Of a DNA stretch of 64,000 nt, positions 27,505 to 36,316 are shown one piece after another. A program made the translations under genes and the position numbers. Origin of the DNA: an uncultured Phocaeicola sp. (GTDB lineage: Bacteria > Bacteroidota > Bacteroidia > Bacteroidales > Bacteroidaceae); NCBI GenBank assembly GCA_947581855.1, contig CANPVZ010000005.1:1-64000 (forward strand), in the 5' to 3' direction. The number at the start of each line of letters is the position of its first letter. Within the stretch, counting starts at the first letter, position 1. The notes below the pieces were generated by a model. The model did not search any database. It saw nothing but the letters and a program-made list of their open reading frames with translations, and was not told the origin of the DNA.

Positions 27505-28542
27505 TTATAATATAGTCAGTGCGGTTCCTTCGCAGATTTTCTGTTGACCTTCCACAATTACTCGTGCTCCGCTTTGGAGTCCGGAGAGTACCGTCACGCC
27601 ATTAGCGGTGAACTCGCCGCAGCCGATAATCTGTTTGCTTGCTTTTCCGTCTTTATCCACCCATACAAAATAATTGTTCTTTTCGTCCAGTTGTACGATG
27701 TTTGCCGGAATGATACAGCGGGCGGGAGCTTCGGCAGTGTTGGCACCAGTTTCTAAAGTAACCTCGGTTACCATGCCCGGCATTAACCCGTCACCAGCGT
27801 CTTCCACACGTATCTTTACGTCATACGAGCGTGAGAGCGGGTTGGCAACGATACCTTTTTCCACCACTATGCCTGTGAACCGCTTGTCTCCAAGGGCTGG
27901 GACGCTGATTTCCGCTTTCTGCCGGAGGGCTACGGCAGCAATCTCCGTTTCAGGGACGGCAATCTTCACTTTCAACAGCCTCGCTGTTACTAGTTTGCCT
28001 ACTGCCAGTCCCGGCATGACGTTCTGGCCGACTTCCACGGACTTCTCGGATATTACGCCACTGAAAGGGGCATAAAGGTTACAATCCTTCAGGCTCTTAC
28101 CGGCTATCTCTTCCATAGAGCGTGCCTGGCGCAGCTTGCTTTGCACCTCAACCCATTGTATTTCGGGCAGACTGCCTCGGTCGTGTAACTCCTTCATACG
28201 GCGGTAGCTATCCTCTGCCTGTTCCAGTGAGGCTTTGGCGGCATTGTAGCTGCTCTGCATGGATGCGGGGTCGAGTGTGGCGAGCAACTGTCCTTTAGCA
28301 ACATGTTGCCCCAAATGAAAATGCACTTTTTCCACTGTACCGGTGACGGAAAAGCTGAGCGTGGTGCCGTTCTCCTCCTCCACTGTACCAGAAAAATATC
28401 CACTTGATATACTTTTATCCGTTAAGACCTGCATCACCTTAACTTTGACGGATCGGTCGCCCGTCGTTTTGTTTCTGTTGCTTTGACATCCGGCTAAAAT
28501 AATGACCAAAAACAGTGCTGTTGTTAGATAATTCTTTTTCAT
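27505..28542 (-). CDS. RND periplasmic adaptor (HlyD/MexA family)
   Basis: The membrane-fusion protein that joins pump and channel. The ATG at 28542 gives a 345-residue lipoprotein with signal MKKNYLTTALFLVIILAGC and lipobox LAGC; the frame is open for another 35 codons upstream but those are not signal-like. The lipoyl half-motifs (VEKVHFHLGQHVAKGQLLATLD near 68-90 and FSGVISEKSVEVGQNV near 163-178) flank a helical hairpin, followed by the beta-barrel and membrane-proximal domains. It is the first gene of the efflux operon and faces the AraC regulator gene across a gap of about 210 bases. Confidence 0.9.
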   Translation of the reverse strand: MKKNYLTTALFLVIILAGCQSNRNKTTGDRSVKVKVMQVLTDKSISSGYFSGTVEEENGTTLSFSVTGTVEKVHFHLGQHVAKGQLLATLDPASMQSSYNAAKASLEQAEDSYRRMKELHDRGSLPEIQWVEVQSKLRQARSMEEIAGKSLKDCNLYAPFSGVISEKSVEVGQNVMPGLAVGKLVTARLLKVKIAVPETEIAAVALRQKAEISVPALGDKRFTGIVVEKGIVANPLSRSYDVKIRVEDAGDGLMPGMVTEVTLETGANTAEAPARCIIPANIVQLDEKNNYFVWVDKDGKASKQIIGCGEFTANGVTVLSGLQSGARVIVEGQQKICEGTALTIL

Positions 28543-28754
28543 TTTGTGATTTCTATTTTCTGATTTTGATGCAAAAGAACTCCGTTTTATCTGGATAACG
28601 GTTATTTTTATAACCACAAAAGTGTTCTGTTTGGGAAAGTGATACATTAATAGGACATTTGGAATATTTTCTTGTACTTATGGATAACAACTCTTTTACA
28701 GATATTCTGCTTTTTTGCAATCGAAAAAATATGAAAACAAGAATGTCATGAATT

Positions 28755-29663
28755 ATGGAAAATGCAAAAAAGGCAAATCTTGATGATGCCGAAATTCAAA
28801 ACATTGCCACATATAATAACGGCAAACTAGCTTTTCTTGATAACCTGAGGGATATCGATACTACAAAAACCATCCAGACAGGAATTTATATGATCGTTCT
28901 TGTCCTGGAAGGGAAGGCTTCCGTAAATATCAACGGGACGCTTTATGTGGGTTATAAAAATGATATATTGATTTGCCCGCCCAACAACATCTTGGAGAAC
29001 TTTTTGTTAAGCATTGATTTTAAAAGTTATTGTATTGGAATGTCACCTGAATATGTACAAAAGATAGTGCCGATGGCAGAGAACACGTGGGATGTCAAGA
29101 TACTTTTCGAAAAGAATCCTATATGTACTTTGCATCCTGAGGAAGTGACAGTTTTTTGTCAGTATTACAACCTGTTGTGTTCCAAAATTCACCTTCCTTC
29201 TACTGTTCAGGAAAAAGTCATTGATACGTTGATGCTTGCTTTTATTTATGATATGCAGAATATTCTAAACCGGGTAATACATACGATCCCACGTCCTTTC
29301 ACTTCAGGAGAGTTTCTCTTTAAAAGGTTCATAGAGCTACTGAAAGCGTCCTATCCTAAAACTAGGAACGTATCTTATTATGCCGAACGTCTGCACGTTA
29401 CTCCAAAGTACCTTTCTACTGTCTGCAAGGAAACCGGTGAACAGACGGCATCTCATCTGATAGACCAGTATGTACTGAAAGATATCGAATATCTAATGAA
29501 GCATTCTTCGAAAACCATTAAGGAAATAGCCAATGACCTGAATTTCCCGAATATCTCCTTTTTCGGGAAATACGTGAAAAAACACTTTGGAATGGCGCCC
29601 AAAACACTTAGGGAGAAGTTCAGGCAAGAGTATAATTATCAACAAGATAACAGAAAAGGATAA
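28755..29663 (+). CDS. AraC family transcriptional regulator
   Basis: A 302-residue regulator with an N-terminal cupin-like sensing domain (about 30-150) and a C-terminal AraC double helix-turn-helix: NVSYYAERLHVTPKYLSTVCKETGEQ near 204-230 and KTIKEIANDLNFPNISFFGKYVKKHFGMAPK near 253-284. It is transcribed away from the adaptor-RND-TolC operon, so control of that operon is likely. Base composition of this gene is closer to the chromosome average than the pump genes. The effector is unknown. Confidence 0.88.
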   Translation: MENAKKANLDDAEIQNIATYNNGKLAFLDNLRDIDTTKTIQTGIYMIVLVLEGKASVNINGTLYVGYKNDILICPPNNILENFLLSIDFKSYCIGMSPEYVQKIVPMAENTWDVKILFEKNPICTLHPEEVTVFCQYYNLLCSKIHLPSTVQEKVIDTLMLAFIYDMQNILNRVIHTIPRPFTSGEFLFKRFIELLKASYPKTRNVSYYAERLHVTPKYLSTVCKETGEQTASHLIDQYVLKDIEYLMKHSSKTIKEIANDLNFPNISFFGKYVKKHFGMAPKTLREKFRQEYNYQQDNRKG

Positions 29664-29748
29664 TTTCCCCTATTAAATAACAATATATGAAATTTGTTGG
29701 CTTACATTTCTTATGTAAATCATTGAATACTAAATTTATATTAATGTA

Positions 29749-29775
29749 GCTCAAACGGCAGTTGAAGAAGCTTAA
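29749..29775 (+). pseudogene. Second copy of the last nine ppdK codons
   Basis: In one frame this stretch reads Ala-Gln-Thr-Ala-Val-Glu-Glu-Ala-stop. The end of ppdK at 22400-22426 reads Ala-Gln-Ala-Ala-Val-Glu-Glu-Ala-stop. Fourteen bases, GCAGTTGAAGAAGC, are identical at 22409-22422 and 29758-29771. Most changes outside that core are at third codon positions, so this looks like a diverged allele of the same gene end rather than a recent copy. No similarity to ppdK continues upstream of 29749. It marks the right edge of the segment carrying the efflux genes. Confidence 0.6.
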
Positions 29776-29811
29776 TTGCTAAATCTAAATCAGAGTTAGT
29801 TTATAATTAAA

Positions 29812-29855
29812 TAGATGAAAGGGATTTATTTGAAAGAGTAAATCCCTTTCATCTA
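29812..29855 (+). terminator. Perfect 17-bp hairpin, probably the original ppdK terminator
   Basis: Arms at 29812-29828 and 29839-29855 pair perfectly over 17 bp around a 10-base loop. It lies downstream of the remnant ppdK end as a terminator would, and is also correctly placed to end the araC transcript. The 100 bases after it, up to the yitT promoter, hold nothing else that I can support. Confidence 0.6.
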
Positions 29856-30026
29856 ATGTAATAGGTTTGTTTACGAATGACTTTTGGCCTTCTGTTTATG
29901 AAGAATGAAATCAGTTTTTGGCATTTCGTTCTCAGGGGTGCCAGAAACTTTTGCTTGTTTTGTACTGTATCTTGCCATTTATGTAAGAAAGTTGCTCAAA
30001 AAGGAGGCTCTTAAGATATTCATTTG

Positions 30027-30034
30027 TATATTTG
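30027..30034 (+). promoter_or_regulatory. -7 box of yitT-type gene
   Basis: TATATTTG matches TAnnTTTG, 30 bases before the preferred ATG at 30065. Confidence 0.5.
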
Positions 30035-30064
30035 CTGCATAAATATTATTTTTTTTTGAGAGAT

Positions 30065-31066
30065 ATGAACACGACTTTAAAAGAACTATGCAGACCTGCA
30101 ACGAAACTTAATTGGTGGGTTTCATGGGGGAATATATTGTTAGGTTGCACTATTTTGGCTGGCGGATTCGTTTTCTTTATTAACCCTTATAATATAGTGC
30201 CTGGTGGTGTGTACGGTGCTAGTATTGTACTTCATAATTTATTTCCTTCCATACAGGTAGGTACATTTGGCTATATGTTCGATGTTCCGTTACTTATTCT
30301 TTCAGTTGTATTATTAGGAGCTAAATTAGGAGCGCGTACAATTGTAGCAGCTTTAATTACTCCGCTTATTATGAATGTGATATCTAAATTGGTTTATCCT
30401 ACTCAGGAAGCACTACAACGATTAGACCCTACTTTGCTCTTGGGGGGATGTATGGATATGACTAATCATTTAATGTTGACTTGCATTATCGGAGCTACAA
30501 TAATTGGTCTCGGTAGTGGTATTGTGGTACGTAATCAGGCTACTACAGGCGGCAGTGATATAATAGGTATGATTTTGCAAAAGTATTTCCATATTCGTTT
30601 TTCAAATGCCATTCTATTAGTAGATGCCACGGTAGTATGTTTTGGATTAATAGTAATTGGTTTTGGTGTAGGAAGCGCTGAGGATGTTACTCAGACGTCC
30701 TGGTTACTATCTTTCTATTCGCTTATTTCCATTTTTATTATTTCGAGGGTGATTGCTTATGTGATAAATGGTGCTAAGGACGATAAGTTACTGTTTGTCA
30801 TCAGCGACAAAGAAATGGTTGAATTGCATCGTTTTATATTAAAAGATTTAGATCGTACGGCTACTTGCATCAAAAGTTGTGGACTATATACAGGAGCAGA
30901 AAAAGAAATGCTCTTTTTGGTAGTAAGCCATAAAGAGGTAACGGGAGTGAAGTTAAAGATTAAAGAAGTAGACCCTCGGGCTTTTGTCGTTGTAACTGAT
31001 GCGTATGATACATTTGGTGAAGGATGGAAGCAACTTCCTTCAGTGGGAGAATTACAACCGGAATAA
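30065..31066 (+). CDS. YitT family (DUF161/DUF2179) membrane protein
   Basis: A 333-residue inner-membrane protein with about five hydrophobic segments in its first 240 residues (ILLGCTILAGGFVFFINPYN, then VFDVPLLILSVVLLGAKLGARTIV region, and others), matching the DUF161 five-helix repeat, followed by a soluble C-terminal DUF2179 domain (LLFVISDKEMVELHRFI...RAFVVVTDAYDTFGEG). Function of the family is unknown; a transport role is often proposed. The ATG at 30065 is preceded by GAGAG and follows the promoter box at a normal distance; an earlier TTG at 30032 would overlap the -7 box. It is monocistronic. Confidence 0.86.
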   Translation: MNTTLKELCRPATKLNWWVSWGNILLGCTILAGGFVFFINPYNIVPGGVYGASIVLHNLFPSIQVGTFGYMFDVPLLILSVVLLGAKLGARTIVAALITPLIMNVISKLVYPTQEALQRLDPTLLLGGCMDMTNHLMLTCIIGATIIGLGSGIVVRNQATTGGSDIIGMILQKYFHIRFSNAILLVDATVVCFGLIVIGFGVGSAEDVTQTSWLLSFYSLISIFIISRVIAYVINGAKDDKLLFVISDKEMVELHRFILKDLDRTATCIKSCGLYTGAEKEMLFLVVSHKEVTGVKLKIKEVDPRAFVVVTDAYDTFGEGWKQLPSVGELQPE

Positions 31067-31139
31067 ATTAAATCTTCAGTTCTATAAAAATTCGTTAAGG
31101 TTTATAGTAAATCTGTAGAGAAATATCCTAAAGCGGGTG

Positions 31140-31340
31140 ATGCGAAGGAAATTACTTACAACTTAATTTAATGAGGAGTTTTTTAGACTAATGAAGTCGG
31201 AGTTACTTTATATCAATAAATAGAAGAATATAGACGAGTTCAAAACATCACTTGTAGAATATTTCAATAGGCATGACTAGATGACCAATAAAACTGAAGT
31301 TAAAAAGAAGGAGTTCAGTATCACACAGAGTTCAGTGTAA
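31140..31340 (+). pseudogene. Relic of an IS3-family transposase C-terminus
   Basis: One frame, interrupted by stops, reads EEFFRLMKSELLYINK-stop-KNIDEFKTSLVEYFNRHD-stop and ends in NKTEVKKKEFSITQSSV. That follows the signature end of IS3-family (IS150-like) transposases: an ENFFGLLKSE-like block carrying the last catalytic Glu, EFK..L.EY..YYN, and K.K.MSPVQYR. The bases before it (GGAAATTACTTACAACTT) fit the RKGNCLDN block with small indels. At least three stops and a frameshift mean that it is inactive. No terminal inverted repeats are visible. Confidence 0.6.
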
Positions 31341-31478
31341 ATAATCTTAAATGATTTTATAGTAGATAGATTGCAGACTTATTAACCCAAATTACTTGTG
31401 AATGTTTGTGTCATATGTCATATTTCCTCAAAAGTGCAGTAGAAGTACGAAAGTTCCGCAGTAGAAATTTGTGCAAAC

Positions 31479-31533
31479 CTCAGCAGAACTACGATATGTA
31501 CTTTAGTAGAAGTTCGCGCCTTGTTCTGCTGAG
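31479..31533. repeat. Inverted repeat CTCAGCAGAAC
   Basis: An 11-bp perfect inverted repeat (31479-31489 and 31523-31533). Around it the motif CAGTAGAA or TAGTAGAAGT recurs at 31437, 31460 and 31505, giving a patchy direct-repeat character. No function can be assigned. Confidence 0.4.
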
Positions 31534-31660
31534 ATTTTAGAGAAATCATTAAGATCGCTTTTTTCGAACACGGTAAGTTATAGAGAGATTTATCGTAAAG
31601 ATTGCAAGCGCAATATGGTGGCGGGCTTAATGGTAGTAATTATAGTGATAGGGTACCCCC

Positions 31661-31717
31661 AATAGAATCAATGCTAAATGTTTCATATATCCTGAAACAT
31701 TTAGCATTGATTCTATT
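31661..31717. terminator. Perfect 25-bp hairpin between convergent yitT and fhs genes
   Basis: Arms at 31661-31685 and 31693-31717 are perfectly complementary over 25 bp with a 7-base loop, and the flanks CCCC/GAGGG extend it loosely. It lies about 600 bases past yitT and 120 past the fhs stop, so it can terminate both strands. Its length and perfection exceed the other terminators in the window. Confidence 0.65.
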
Positions 31718-31837
31718 TGAGGGTTGGGAAAGTGGTCTATTTTAAATTTTCACTCGAACATAATGTTAACTCTGCAACGATATGTTTTTTAGTTTATCTA
31801 TTCTTGCCTAATGGTTATAATGTTGAAGGATAGTTTT

Positions 31838-33508
31838 TTAAGAAAGTCCTTCAATTACCCCATTTACTACGTCGATATGTAAAGCCTGAGGTTCTTTGGG
31901 TAGTCCTGGCATACGCATTATTTCTCCGGCAATGATAACTAGCATTTCAGCTCCGCGATTGATGACAATATCTTGTACATGAAATTCGAAATTATCCACA
32001 GCGCCGTATATTTTAGGATCCGTAGAGAACGAATATTGAGTTTTGGCAATGCAGATAGGGAATTGCCGAATGCTCGAACTTTCAATAAGCTTCAGCTTCT
32101 TTCGGGCAGTAGCACTGTAAGTAATTATGCTTGCTCCGTAAAGCCCGCTGGCAATCTTGGAAATTTTCTTTTCTACTAAGTCATCATCATTGTAGGCATA
32201 AGTAAGAGTTCGGGAAGGATTTTCTGCAATAGTTTTCACTACCAGTTCGGCTAATTCGACAGCCCCCTCTCCTCCTTCGGCAAAGGCATTATTCAAAGCG
32301 AAACCGATGCCTAGATTCTTTTCGCAATGTTCCCTGACGCATTGAATTTCCTCATCTGTATCGTTTGCAAATTTATTGAATGCTACCACAACCGTTTGTC
32401 CGAAACTCTTCAGATTGCGTACATGTTTGTTCAAGTTCTCCAGTCCTTGGCGCAATCCTTCTAAATTTGGTTCTTTAATTTTATCTAATGAAACGCCCCC
32501 GTGCATCTTTAATCCTTGCGCCGTGGCCACAATTACTGTCAACTTAGGTTGCAAACCAGATTTACGACATTTAATATCATAAAACTTTTCAGCTCCTAAG
32601 TCAGCACCAAAGCCAGCTTCCGTTATCGCATATTCGCTGAATGTCATTGCCAATTTGGTAGCTAAGATTGAATTGCACCCATGGGCAATGTTGGCAAACG
32701 GACCTCCATGTACGATAGCCGCCGTATGCTCTGTCGTTTGTACCAAGTTCGGATGGAGTGCGTCGCGAAGTAAAACAGTGATAGCGCCGGCAACGCCTAA
32801 ATCTTTTACTGTAAAAGGTTTGTTGTCAAGTGTGATACCCAACAAAATATTTTCAATACGTCGGCGAAGATCGGTTTCGTCCTTAGCCAAACAGAGTATA
32901 GCCATAATTTCGGATGCCGGAGTAATATCAAAGCCTGATTCTTGAGTAATTCCATTGGTTTTAGGACCCAGTCCCGTAACGATATATCGTAAAGAGCGGT
33001 CATTCACATCTAAAACACGTTTCCACAACACCTCTTTTAATCCGAAACCATTGTCATGGTTTTGATAAAGATAGTTATCTAATAAAGCGGAGATCATATT
33101 ATGTGCGGAAGTGATAGCATGGAAGTCACCTGTAAAATGAAGATTGATCTTCTCCATAGGAAGCACTTGGGCATAGCCGCCTCCTGCAGCACCTCCCTTC
33201 ATGCCGAAACACGGGCCAAGTGAAGGTTCGCGCAAAGCCACGATAGCTCGTTTTCCTATTTTGTTTAGTCCTAATGCCAAACCAATGGAAACAGTTGTCT
33301 TCCCGATACCGGCTTTGGTTGGGGTGATAGCTGTCACTAATATTAAATTACTTTGTTTTACTTTCTCTTCATCAATAGCAGCGGTGGATACTTTAGCAAT
33401 ATATCGTCCGTAATTTTCGATTAACTCTACGGGAATATGGTTCTCTCGCGCAATTTCCTTGATTTTTTTCAGCTCAATGCTGCGGGCTATTTCTATGTCT
33501 GTTTTCAT
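31838..33508 (-). CDS. fhs: Formate-tetrahydrofolate ligase
   Basis: Fhs makes 10-formyl-THF from formate, THF and ATP in the cytoplasm. The 556-residue length is standard. The ATP-binding loop [11 protein letters not shown] is at about 65-75, and the family blocks [24 protein letters not shown] and [14 protein letters not shown] follow at about 92-140. It is monocistronic and divergent from the lipoate ligase-glycine cleavage operon. Both make charged folates, so one divergent promoter region of about 250 bases controls a one-carbon module. A near-consensus box CGAAAATA (TATTTTCG on the minus strand) lies at 33528-33535. Confidence 0.97.
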   Translation of the reverse strand: MKTDIEIARSIELKKIKEIARENHIPVELIENYGRYIAKVSTAAIDEEKVKQSNLILVTAITPTKAGIGKTTVSIGLALGLNKIGKRAIVALREPSLGPCFGMKGGAAGGGYAQVLPMEKINLHFTGDFHAITSAHNMISALLDNYLYQNHDNGFGLKEVLWKRVLDVNDRSLRYIVTGLGPKTNGITQESGFDITPASEIMAILCLAKDETDLRRRIENILLGITLDNKPFTVKDLGVAGAITVLLRDALHPNLVQTTEHTAAIVHGGPFANIAHGCNSILATKLAMTFSEYAITEAGFGADLGAEKFYDIKCRKSGLQPKLTVIVATAQGLKMHGGVSLDKIKEPNLEGLRQGLENLNKHVRNLKSFGQTVVVAFNKFANDTDEEIQCVREHCEKNLGIGFALNNAFAEGGEGAVELAELVVKTIAENPSRTLTYAYNDDDLVEKKISKIASGLYGASIITYSATARKKLKLIESSSIRQFPICIAKTQYSFSTDPKIYGAVDNFEFHVQDIVINRGAEMLVIIAGEIMRMPGLPKEPQALHIDVVNGVIEGLS

Positions 33509-33715
33509 AAGGCTTAGTATTTGGTTGCGAAAATACTTAAATCTATTGAAAGTTTTTCTTTTTAAATATGATTTTGTTGTATTGCGGTGTATTTATTCCA
33601 ATATTCTTTGGTTTAGGATAGAATATATTACAGATTGTCATCGATATATCCTTCATAACTATTTCTATTAGACAAAATGTTAGCAAAATGTAGGGGATAT
33701 ACAAAAAACTTTCTA

Positions 33716-33723
33716 TATATTTG
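33716..33723 (+). promoter_or_regulatory. -7 box of the lplA-gcv operon
   Basis: TATATTTG matches TAnnTTTG, 32 bases before the ATG chosen for the lipoate ligase gene. I looked for the two-aptamer glycine riboswitch layout between here and fhs and saw none. Confidence 0.5.
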
Positions 33724-33755
33724 AAGCAAAATTTAAGTTGAAGCCTTATTTTACT

Positions 33756-34751
33756 ATGAAATATATAAAATTGCCTGAAAATAAAGTCAGACGTCTCTCT
33801 TTTTATTTAGCCATGGAAGAGTTTGTTGCCCGTTATATTAAAGAGACGGAATGTTTCTTTATGTGGCAGGTAAATCCTACAGTTATTTTCGGACGTAACC
33901 AATTAATAGAGAATGAGGTGAATTTGAACTATTGTCAGGCAAACCATATAGAAATGTATCGCAGGAAAAGCGGTGGCGGATGTGTATATGCTGATATGAG
34001 TAATATTATGTTTTCTTATATTACTAAAGACCTCAATGTTCGTTTTACTTTTGATAAATACTTGCGTATGATAGCTCATGTCTTACGTAAATTGGGAGTA
34101 GAAGCAGTTCCTTCTGGGCGTAATGATATTTATATTCATGGTAAGAAGGTATCAGGGAATGCTTTTTATCATCTTCCGGGAAAAAGTATTGTGCACGGTA
34201 CAATGTTATTTAATACGGATATGGAAAACCTGGTACGTTCTATTACTCCATCTAATGAAAAGTTAGTGAGTAAAGGAGTGAAATCCGTACGTCAGCATGT
34301 AACCAACCTGTCGGAATATCTTTCCATTAGTATAGAGGAGTTCAAAGATTTCATTCAGCAACAGATGTGTGATAGTGAAATTGTGTTGACCCCTGAGCAG
34401 GTACACAAAATAAAAGAGATTGAAACTGAGTATATGAGTGATGAATTTATTTATGGTAATAATCCTCGTTATACTTTAATTAAAAGACAACGAACCAAAG
34501 CAGCCGGAGAGATTGAAATACGAATTGAACTAAAAAACGGTAGGATTAAAAATTTGAATATGATGGGAGATTATTTCCCGGTAGGTGATTTGGATAAAGC
34601 TTTGATAGCCCGTTTGCAAAATGTTCCTTATGAAGAAACTGCAGTGCGGGCAGCACTGGAAGAAGTACAGATGGAAGACATTATATTACAACTTACAGTG
34701 GATGAATTTATACAAGCTATGTTTAAAGAAGATTTGAATACTAAATTATAA
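33756..34751 (+). CDS. lplA: Lipoate-protein ligase A
   Basis: LplA attaches lipoate to the lysine of lipoyl domains by way of lipoyl-AMP. The motif RRKSGGGCVYAD (near 68-79) is the RRxxGGG lipoate-binding loop, and GRNDIYIHGKKVSGNAFY near 125-142 contains the catalytic Lys region. The C-terminal accessory domain is present. The ATG at 33756 (MKYIKLPE) is preferred to a TTG six codons upstream. It is four bases before gcvT and heads the glycine cleavage operon, where GcvH is the obvious substrate. No octanoyltransferase gene is next to it. Confidence 0.92.
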   Translation: MKYIKLPENKVRRLSFYLAMEEFVARYIKETECFFMWQVNPTVIFGRNQLIENEVNLNYCQANHIEMYRRKSGGGCVYADMSNIMFSYITKDLNVRFTFDKYLRMIAHVLRKLGVEAVPSGRNDIYIHGKKVSGNAFYHLPGKSIVHGTMLFNTDMENLVRSITPSNEKLVSKGVKSVRQHVTNLSEYLSISIEEFKDFIQQQMCDSEIVLTPEQVHKIKEIETEYMSDEFIYGNNPRYTLIKRQRTKAAGEIEIRIELKNGRIKNLNMMGDYFPVGDLDKALIARLQNVPYEETAVRAALEEVQMEDIILQLTVDEFIQAMFKEDLNTKL

Positions 34752-34755
34752 TGCT

Positions 34756-35850
34756 ATGGAAGAATTGATAAAGACATGCTTATACAACAAGCATATAGCT
34801 CTAGGAGCTAAGATGAGTCCTTTTGGTGGCTTTGATATGCCGATAGAGTATACTTCAATTATTGAAGAACATAATGCAGTGCGCCATGCTGCGGGTATTT
34901 TCGATGTTTCACATATGGGTGAAGTATCCATAAAGGGTACGGAGGCAGAAAAGTACGTGAATCATATTTTTACTAATAATGTATGTGAAATAGAATCCGG
35001 ACAAATATTATACGGCATGATGCTTTACCCGAGTGGTGGAGTTGTTGATGATCTGTTGGTATATAAGAAGTCGTCCACAGAATATTTTTTAGTAATCAAT
35101 GCTTCTAATATTGCAAAGGATTATGCTTGGATGGTGGAAAACAGCAAGGGATTCGATGTTGTGTTGGAAAACCAATCAGAATTGTATGGTGAAGTGGCAA
35201 TACAAGGTCCTAAAGCGGAAGAATTGATAGAGAAATATCTGAATATTAAAATTTCGGATATAGGTTTTTATACTTTTAAGGAACTTGCTTATAAAGGGCA
35301 AACTATACTTATAAGCCGTACAGGGTATACTGGTGAAGATGGCTTTGAAATATATGCCACTCCCGAAATCATAAATGAAGTGTGGGATATATTAGTGGGT
35401 TCGAAAGAGGTGGCACCCTGCGGATTGGGCAGTCGGGATACATTGCGTTTTGAAGTGGCGCTTCCTCTGTACGGACATGAATTAAGCGAAGATATAACTC
35501 CTATAGAAGCCGGGCTGAGTATGTTCGTAAAATTGAACAAGTCTGAATTTATAGGCAAGGAAGTGATGCAACGCCAGAAAGAACAAGGGGTGATGCAGAA
35601 AATTGTGGGTATTGAATTGCATGACAAGGCCATTCCTCGTAGTGGATATGATGTGGAAGTAGAAGGTGTAAAAATTGGTTATGTAACTACCGGTTATAAT
35701 TCTATTTCTACGGGGAAGAGTGTCTGCATGGCTTTAATAGATAGTCAATATGCTACATTAGGTGCGGAAGTGGATATTCGTATCCGAAAGAAAATCTTTA
35801 AAGGAACAGTATGTAAAAAACGTTTTTATCAGAAGAATTATAAAAAGTAA
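34756..35850 (+). CDS. gcvT: Glycine cleavage system T protein (aminomethyltransferase)
   Basis: GcvT moves the aminomethyl carbon from GcvH to THF, releasing ammonia and giving 5,10-methylene-THF. Signatures are FGGFDMPIEYTSI near 17-29, HNAVRHAAGIFDVSHMGE near 35-52, and SRTGYTGEDGFEIY near 181-194 with GLGSRDTLRFEVALPLYGHE near 215. The length of 364 residues is typical. It lies four bases after lplA and 21 before gcvH in a six-gene operon. Confidence 0.97.
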   Translation: MEELIKTCLYNKHIALGAKMSPFGGFDMPIEYTSIIEEHNAVRHAAGIFDVSHMGEVSIKGTEAEKYVNHIFTNNVCEIESGQILYGMMLYPSGGVVDDLLVYKKSSTEYFLVINASNIAKDYAWMVENSKGFDVVLENQSELYGEVAIQGPKAEELIEKYLNIKISDIGFYTFKELAYKGQTILISRTGYTGEDGFEIYATPEIINEVWDILVGSKEVAPCGLGSRDTLRFEVALPLYGHELSEDITPIEAGLSMFVKLNKSEFIGKEVMQRQKEQGVMQKIVGIELHDKAIPRSGYDVEVEGVKIGYVTTGYNSISTGKSVCMALIDSQYATLGAEVDIRIRKKIFKGTVCKKRFYQKNYKK

Positions 35851-35871
35851 TTAATTTAAATATAGATAATT

Positions 35872-36249
35872 ATGAGTACAATTGTAGAAGGATTACGCTA
35901 TGCGGAATCACATGAATGGGTAAAAGTAGAAAGTGAATATGCTTATGTAGGTATTACGGATTATGCACAGAATGCGTTAGGTAATATTGTATATGTCGAT
36001 ATGCCTGAAGTGGATGATGAAGTGTTTAAAGACGAGGAATTCGGAGCGGTAGAGAGCGTAAAAGCTGCCAGTGATTTGATTTCTCCGGTATCAGGCGTAG
36101 TGGTTGAGATAAACGAGAAGTTGGAAGAGGCTCCGGAGTTGTTAAACCAAGATGCTTTCGGTAACTGGATTATGAAAGTGAAGTTGACTGATATTTCTGA
36201 GTTAGACAGCTTGCTGGATGCTAAAACTTACGAGGCTATGTGTGAATAG
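35872..36249 (+). CDS. gcvH: Glycine cleavage system H protein
   Basis: The lipoyl carrier of the glycine cleavage complex. The 125-residue sequence matches closely (GLRYAESHEWVKVES, GITDYAQNALGNIVYVD) and Lys64 in GAVESVKAASD is the lipoylated residue. The C-terminal GNWIMKVKL segment closes the fold. It follows gcvT in the operon and should be charged by the LplA encoded at the head of the same transcript. Confidence 0.98.
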   Translation: MSTIVEGLRYAESHEWVKVESEYAYVGITDYAQNALGNIVYVDMPEVDDEVFKDEEFGAVESVKAASDLISPVSGVVVEINEKLEEAPELLNQDAFGNWIMKVKLTDISELDSLLDAKTYEAMCE

Positions 36250-36316
36250 TATTTCGGTAAAGCAAACAAAAACTTCTTTGTATGGAGAAGACTTAAAGAC
36301 CTTAAAATATACTCTT

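Noticed and set aside
22427..29748. An integrase or transposase that would explain the efflux islet
   Set aside because: All frames between the ppdK end and the remnant are accounted for by the efflux, winged-helix and AraC genes; no recombinase is present.
33509..33755. Possible glycine riboswitch before the gcv operon
   Set aside because: The tandem-aptamer layout is not visible; the region is AT-rich and holds only a promoter box.
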